Assembly (NCBI RefSeq): GCF_000022565.1
Contig: NC_012483.1
Location: forward strand, 3,410,001 to 3,474,000
Length of the DNA: 64,000 nucleotides
Reading direction: 5' to 3'
Source: Acidobacterium capsulatum ATCC 51196
Lineage (GTDB): Bacteria > Acidobacteriota > Terriglobia > Terriglobales > Acidobacteriaceae
Positions 60,216 to 64,000 of this stretch are shown here, in pieces. Under the pieces are notes generated by a model. The model worked only from the letters and a program-made list of their open reading frames with translations. It did no database searches and was not told where the DNA came from. Numbering within the stretch: position 1 is the first letter of the stretch; every line of letters starts with the position of its first letter. The translations under genes and the position numbers were made by a program.

Positions 60216-61452
60216 GACCTCCTGTATGAGCGCGCACGTGCTCTGCCGCCTGCTCGGTAAAAATCTCGTCAAGTGCCTGAACCGCCGTATCGATTTCGGC
60301 CTGGTTCAGAAGGAATGGGGGCAAAAACCGCAGCACGGTCTCATGCGTGCGGTTGATGAGAATGCGCCGCTGCAGCATGGCGCTCAGCGCATCCTTGGCC
60401 TGCTCGGCGGATGCCAGTTCAATGGCCAGCATCAGGCCCAGACCGCGCACATCCACAATGCATTCATGCTTTGCGGCCAGCGCGCTCAACTGCTCGCGGA
60501 AATACGTACCAGTTTCAGTTACATGAGCCAGCAGGTGTTCGCTGTCAATGGTTTCCATCACGGCATTGGCCACGGCGCAGGCCAGCGGACCTCCGCCAAA
60601 GGTAGTGCCGTGCATGCCGGGGTGAATGGCGCTGGCCGCGGCTTCGGTGCAGAGCATTGCGCCCAGAGGCAGGCCCCCCGCGAGTGGCTTGGCCACGGTC
60701 GTCACATCCGGCTGCACGCCGTAGTGCTGATAGGCAAACCACTTACCGGTGCGTCCCAGGCCGGCCTGAATCTCATCCACCACCAGCAACGCGCCGGTGG
60801 AACGGGTGAGCTCCCGTGCCGCATTCATAAACTCCTGCGAGACGGGGCGAATGCCGCCCTCGCCCTGCACGGCCTCGATCAGAATGGCGCAGACCTCGGT
60901 GGAGAATTTCGCTTTGAGGTCCTCGACATCGTTGAAGCGCACAAACTCCACCCCCGGCATGACCGGAGCGAAGGGCTCGCGATACTTCGCCTTGTGTGTA
61001 GTGGCCACAGAGCCGATGGTGCGGCCGTGAAAGCTGTTTTCGAGCGCCAGGAACCTGGTTCCGAGCGGCTTACCGCCTTCGCGTTGCGCGCCAGCATAAG
61101 CGCGCGAGAGCTTCAGCGCGGCCTCCCATGCTTCGGTGCCGCTGTTGCAGAAGAAGGCGCGATCCATGCCGCTGGCCTTTGTCAGGCGCAGCGCCAACTC
61201 GGCCTGCCCCTCATGAAAGAACAGGTTCGAGATGTGCAGCAGTTTGCGGCTCTGCTCGGCAATCGCCTTCTCAATGGCGGGGTGCGCATATCCGAGCGCG
61301 CTCACTCCGATACCGCTCAGCAGATCGAGGTAGCGTTCGCCGTTTTCGTCGATCAGATAGACGCCTTCGCCGCTCACAAAGTGAATGGGATAGCGCTCAT
61401 ATGTGGGCAACAGCAGCCGGGCTTCGGCTGCCTTGATTTCCTGTAGGTTCAT
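60205..61452 (-). CDS. argD: Acetylornithine aminotransferase
   Basis: A 415-residue PLP enzyme that forms N-acetylornithine. It has YPIHFVSGEGVYLIDENGERYLDLLSGIGVSALGYAHPAI, FFCNSGTEAWEAALKLSRAY, ENSFHGRTIGSVATT, VQGEGGIRPVSQEFMNAAR, LVVDEIQAGLGRTGKWFAYQHYGVQPDVTTVAKPLAGGLPLGAM (PLP-lysine) and GMHGTTFGGGPLACAVANAV. It lies 15 bases after argB and overlaps argF. Some ArgD enzymes also serve lysine synthesis. Start ATG 61452 is clear. Confidence 0.96.
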   Translation of the reverse strand: MNLQEIKAAEARLLLPTYERYPIHFVSGEGVYLIDENGERYLDLLSGIGVSALGYAHPAIEKAIAEQSRKLLHISNLFFHEGQAELALRLTKASGMDRAFFCNSGTEAWEAALKLSRAYAGAQREGGKPLGTRFLALENSFHGRTIGSVATTHKAKYREPFAPVMPGVEFVRFNDVEDLKAKFSTEVCAILIEAVQGEGGIRPVSQEFMNAARELTRSTGALLVVDEIQAGLGRTGKWFAYQHYGVQPDVTTVAKPLAGGLPLGAMLCTEAAASAIHPGMHGTTFGGGPLACAVANAVMETIDSEHLLAHVTETGTYFREQLSALAAKHECIVDVRGLGLMLAIELASAEQAKDALSAMLQRRILINRTHETVLRFLPPFLLNQAEIDTAVQALDEIFTEQAAEHVRAHTGGHVG

Positions 61453-61467
61453 TTCAAAAATTCTCCT

Positions 61468-62250
61468 TCAGCTCGCCATGACTTCAGTGCCATCGGTGAC
61501 ACGGGCACTGCACAGGTCGGGCAGCACATGAGCTGCCTCGGCAGGAAGAATACGCACGCGCTTGACGCCATTCAGCAGAGCCTCGCGGCAGGCGCCGAGC
61601 TTGGGCAGCATGCCTCCGCTGATCACTTCTGTCTGGCTCAGCACCGGAATTTGATCGACCGTGAGCCAGCGCATGATCGTGCCATCGGCACCGCGCACGC
61701 CCGGCACATCGGTCAAAAAGACCAGCGCGTCGGCACGGCAGGCCGCGGCGCAGGCTGCAGCCATCTCATCGGCGTTCACGTTGTAGTACTCGCCATCGAA
61801 GCCGAGCGCAATGCTTGAAATCACAGGCACGGCGTTCATCTTCCAGATGGCTTCCAGCCAGCGCGGGTCCGAGGCCACTATTTCTCCTACAAATCCGAGA
61901 TCCGGGACGGTGCGCTTTTTGCGTGCGCGAAAGATGAGTCCATCGCCGCCAGAGAGTCCCATCGCTGCTTGCCCCAGCGAGCCCAGCGCCGCTACCAGCG
62001 ATTTATTCACGCGGCCGCTCAGCACCATCAGCGCGGCGTCGCGCGTTTCGGCATCGGTCACGCGCAGGCCCGCGATGAACTCGCTCTGCTTGCCCAGCTG
62101 CTTGAGCGTGCGCGTGAGCTGCACGCCGCCGCCATGCACCAGCGCGACCTGATGACCGTCTTTGACAAGATCGGCCACGGCACGCGCACACGCCATGAAA
62201 ATCTCAGGATTTTCAAGCGCCGCTCCACCGAGTTTGACGACGTATTTCAT
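61468..62250 (-). CDS. argB: N-acetylglutamate kinase
   Basis: A 260-residue amino-acid kinase. It begins MKYVVKLGGAALENP, has LVHGGGVQLTRTLKQLG, FIAGLRVTDAET, GLSGGDGLIFRARK, YYNVNADEMAAACAAACRADALVFLTDVPGV and ISGGMLPKLGACREALLNGVKRVRIL. The arginine-binding N-terminal helix of feedback-inhibited ArgB is missing, so feedback control at this step is doubtful. ATG 62250 overlaps the argC stop by four bases and has GGAGGG upstream; the longer frame upstream is not used. Confidence 0.95.
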   Translation of the reverse strand: MKYVVKLGGAALENPEIFMACARAVADLVKDGHQVALVHGGGVQLTRTLKQLGKQSEFIAGLRVTDAETRDAALMVLSGRVNKSLVAALGSLGQAAMGLSGGDGLIFRARKKRTVPDLGFVGEIVASDPRWLEAIWKMNAVPVISSIALGFDGEYYNVNADEMAAACAAACRADALVFLTDVPGVRGADGTIMRWLTVDQIPVLSQTEVISGGMLPKLGACREALLNGVKRVRILPAEAAHVLPDLCSARVTDGTEVMAS

Positions 62251-63302
62251 TTGAGTCCCTCCGCTTCCTTCCAGCCGCACATCAGATTCAGGTTCTGCAC
62301 CGCCTGGCTGGCGGCGCCTTTCAGCAGGTTGTCCAGGCAAGAAACGATGATGCATCGTCGTCCTCCCTGGTCCAGCTGGAACCCGATGTCGCAGTAGCTG
62401 GTGCGGACCGAGTATTGAATCTGCGGCAGTTGCCCGGCGCCATAAATGCGCACCATGGGACTGGCGGCGAAGAATGCGCGATAGCAGCTCTCCACTTCTT
62501 CAGCCTCTCTGGGCTCTGTGAAGTGAACGTAGATCGTCGACAAGATGCCGCGTGGAATGGGCAGCAGATGCGGAGTGAACACGATCTGCTCCCGCGTGAG
62601 TTGCAACTGCTCCAGCAGCTCGCCCGTGTGCCGGTGGCCAAAAAGGCCATAGGCAGAGAGGTTGTCGGCCGCATACATGAAGTGCGTTTTGGCCGTGGGT
62701 GCTTTGCCCGCACCCGAGACGCCCGACTTTGAATCGCTGACAATGCCGCGATTCAAGTCCAGCCAACCAGCTTGCGCCAGCGGTTTGAGCGCCAGAATCA
62801 CCGACGTCGCATAGCAGCCGGGATTGGCGACAATCTCAGCGCTGGGGATTTCTTCGCGATGCAGTTCCGGCATGCCGTAGACGGCTTTGGCTTGTACGGC
62901 CTGTGCCGTGGCGCTGCCCTCATCTTCAAAGGCATAGACGGCGCGATTTTCCACCGCCTGCAGCCGCCACGCGCCGCTCAGGTCCACCACGCGAATGCCG
63001 CGCGCGAGCGCTTCCGGCACCATGGCCCGCGACTGCTCATGCGGCGTGGCAAGCAGCAGCACCTGTACGCCTTCGTCCTGAAGGCGCCGCCAATCGAGCG
63101 GCTCAACACGCAGGTTGCGCGAGCCATTGTTGTCGAGCAGGTGCGGATGCAGATTCACCAGCGGCTCGGGCGTGCTGCCGGCGCGGCCCAGAAACAGGGG
63201 CGCATGCTCTCTGAATGCAGGGTGGTGCAACAGCAGGCGCGCCAGCTCCATGCCGGCGTAGCCGCTGACTCCCATCACCGCAACTTTAGCTGTCTGACTC
63301 AA
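62247..63302 (-). CDS. argC: N-acetyl-gamma-glutamyl-phosphate reductase
   Basis: A 351-residue NADPH enzyme. The nucleotide loop is VAVMGVSGYAGMELARLLLHHP, with the catalytic cysteine in VANPGCYATSVILALKPL. DSKSGVSGAGKAPTAKTHF, HRHTGELLEQL and LDNLLKGAASQAVQNLNLM are further family blocks. Start is TTG 63302; AGAGAG lies a few bases ahead. It follows argR by 28 bases and overlaps argB. Length is normal. Confidence 0.96.
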   Translation of the reverse strand: MSQTAKVAVMGVSGYAGMELARLLLHHPAFREHAPLFLGRAGSTPEPLVNLHPHLLDNNGSRNLRVEPLDWRRLQDEGVQVLLLATPHEQSRAMVPEALARGIRVVDLSGAWRLQAVENRAVYAFEDEGSATAQAVQAKAVYGMPELHREEIPSAEIVANPGCYATSVILALKPLAQAGWLDLNRGIVSDSKSGVSGAGKAPTAKTHFMYAADNLSAYGLFGHRHTGELLEQLQLTREQIVFTPHLLPIPRGILSTIYVHFTEPREAEEVESCYRAFFAASPMVRIYGAGQLPQIQYSVRTSYCDIGFQLDQGGRRCIIVSCLDNLLKGAASQAVQNLNLMCGWKEAEGLK

Positions 63303-63330
63303 TTTCTCTCTGCCTTCTACGTGGATGGCA

Positions 63331-63777
63331 TCAGCCGATAATCTTTTCCAGCCGTTCGGCCAGAACGGTGGCGCGCTTCTGGTCAGGACAAATAATCAAT
63401 ACCGTGTCGTCGCCGGCCAGCGTGCCGACCACTTCCGGCCAGTCTTCGTGATCAATGGCCAGCGCCACGGGCTGCGCGCTGCCGGCCGTGGTCACCAGTA
63501 CGAGCTGGTTCTGCGCCTGCTTTACCTTCAGGCCAAAGCTGCTCATGACTTCATCCACGTCGGGCAGATCGTCCTGCTCGTCGTGGCCGTTGCCGTTGGG
63601 CAGCGCATAACCGCCGGGGCCCTTGTAAATGCGCAGCTCGTGGATATCGCGCGAGAGCGTTGCCTGCGTTACGTCAAAGCCGCGGCGCACCAGCTTGCGA
63701 CGAAGCTCGTCCTGGCTGGCAATGGGCCGCTGCGCGATCAATTCTCGAATTGCGTTGTGCCGCTCGTGTTTACTCAA
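63331..63777 (-). CDS. argR: Arginine repressor ArgR
   Basis: A 148-residue regulator. The winged-helix part is KHERHNAIRELIAQRPIASQDELRRKLVRRGFDVTQATLSRDIHELRIYK, and the arginine-binding hexamer part is QLVLVTTAGSAQPVALAIDHEDWPEVVGTLAGDDTVLIICPDQKRA. Start TTG 63777 gives the normal length; the longer frame upstream crosses the ARG boxes and is not used. No ribosome site is visible before TTG; a GC-rich hairpin lies just upstream instead. It heads the operon it would repress when arginine is abundant. Confidence 0.94.
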   Translation of the reverse strand: MSKHERHNAIRELIAQRPIASQDELRRKLVRRGFDVTQATLSRDIHELRIYKGPGGYALPNGNGHDEQDDLPDVDEVMSSFGLKVKQAQNQLVLVTTAGSAQPVALAIDHEDWPEVVGTLAGDDTVLIICPDQKRATVLAERLEKIIG

Positions 63778-63812
63778 GCAAAGAAATCGCGGCCTTATTT
63801 CGCAAGGCCGCG
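63778..63812 (-). promoter_or_regulatory. Terminator-like hairpin in the argR leader
   Basis: CGCGGCCTT and AAGGCCGCG (63788-63796 with 63804-63812) form a perfect nine-base-pair stem around ATTTCGC. On the minus strand the stem is followed by ATTTCTTTGC and then the TTG start. It lies in the 5' leader of the operon, where it could act as an attenuator or affect initiation. Confidence 0.5.
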
Positions 63813-63820
63813 CCTCTCGA

Positions 63821-63856
63821 ATGCATAAAAATACATTTCCATGTATAAATATGCAT
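63821..63856 (-). promoter_or_regulatory. Paired ARG boxes (ArgR operator)
   Basis: ATGCATAAAAATACAT (63821-63836) and ATGTATAAATATGCAT (63841-63856) are two 16-base imperfect palindromes, mirror images of each other, separated by TTCC. Spacing and AT-rich form match ArgR operators, which bind in pairs. They overlap the predicted -10 box. Confidence 0.85.
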
Positions 63857-63870
63857 GAGGGGCTTGTCAA
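63842..63870 (-). promoter_or_regulatory. Promoter of the arg operon
   Basis: On the minus strand TTGACA (63870-63865) and TATACA (63847-63842) are spaced by 17 bases. The -10 box lies inside the second ARG box, so ArgR binding would block it. Confidence 0.7.
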
Positions 63871-63987
63871 GTTGCCCAGCCGGCTTTGTTTTCTCTGGCC
63901 GGCGTCCACGGGAAACGGCCAGCCATCGGTGAACTCCAGACGAAAGAAAGCGCTTCGCCCCAAAGGCGAACGCCGTTATAGTGGATT

Positions 63988-64000
63988 ATGGAACAGCGCA
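63988..64000 (+). CDS. Possible start of a plus-strand gene cut by the window edge
   Basis: ATGGAACAGCGCA at the end of the window could begin a gene encoding Met-Glu-Gln-Arg. A TATAGT box (63978-63983) lies just before it and would give an almost leaderless transcript. Only four codons are visible, so this is weak. Confidence 0.25.

Noticed and set aside
63778-63963. A longer ArgR starting at 63963
   Set aside because: The extension would translate the ARG boxes and promoter and exceeds the normal ArgR length of about 150 residues.

Overview
The window reads as a stretch of chromosome from an acidobacterium (Acidobacteriota, probably family Acidobacteriaceae). This rests on gene content and style: high G+C, frequent GTG/TTG starts, beta-propeller lipoproteins, a tricorn-like protease, a secretin that ends in a cohesin-like domain, an Hfq-like protein with a long N-terminal extension, and dispersed hairpin repeats. 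I could not search a database, so the placement is inference. There is no prophage, transposase, CRISPR array, rRNA or tRNA that I can support. Nearly all of the window is coding.

Layout. 1-4.4 kb: moaA (cut by the window edge), a DUF1906-type secreted protein coupled to a small zinc-ribbon protein, an ankyrin protein, a NUDIX hydrolase and a TetR regulator. The regulator diverges from a 14-helix drug exporter across a clear operator palindrome. 6.1-13.6 kb: a translation block (rplM-rpsI, rpsB, tsf) with long hairpin-rich leaders, then a large tricorn-like protease, pyrH and a membrane acyltransferase. 15-22 kb, mostly minus strand: two paralogous beta-propeller lipoproteins, an M13 metallopeptidase and an MCE/MlaD protein with 34-residue repeats. 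22-28 kb, minus strand: GH3 glycosidase with a PA14 insert, an orphan PstS, pepA and smpB. 28.5-32.6 kb, plus strand: secretin, two pseudopilins and a urocanase-like protein. 32.6-41 kb: engB, a DPH6-like ATPase, 3-hydroxyacyl-CoA dehydrogenase, a YycJ-like nuclease, pyrD, otsBA (trehalose) and an RsbV/RsbW partner-switch pair. 41-44 kb: a small secreted protein, then an MgtE-type cytosolic sensor protein followed by a divergent NRAMP-like transporter. 44-51 kb: MutT, a BtuF-like protein, a HAD phosphatase, tandem xerD-xerC and secA. 51-57 kb: CYTH protein, Sua5, Hfq-like protein, and tmk-P450-holB. 57-64 kb: a complete arginine operon in the order argR-argC-argB-argD-argF-argH-NAGS.

How genes work together. 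The arg genes form one minus-strand operon with overlapping or closely spaced genes. It starts at a TTGACA promoter overlapped by two ARG boxes, with a terminator-like hairpin just before argR. OtsB and OtsA make trehalose from UDP-glucose and glucose-6-phosphate. The secretin and pseudopilins look like part of a type II secretion or pilus-like machine whose other parts lie elsewhere. The MgtE-sensor/NRAMP pair may be a split, self-regulated magnesium (or other divalent metal) uptake system. In the NRAMP protein the metal-binding DPGN and MPH motifs read DPNG and APW. I rate this pair the most interesting lead, followed by the Hfq-like protein and the urocanase-like gene beside the pseudopilins.
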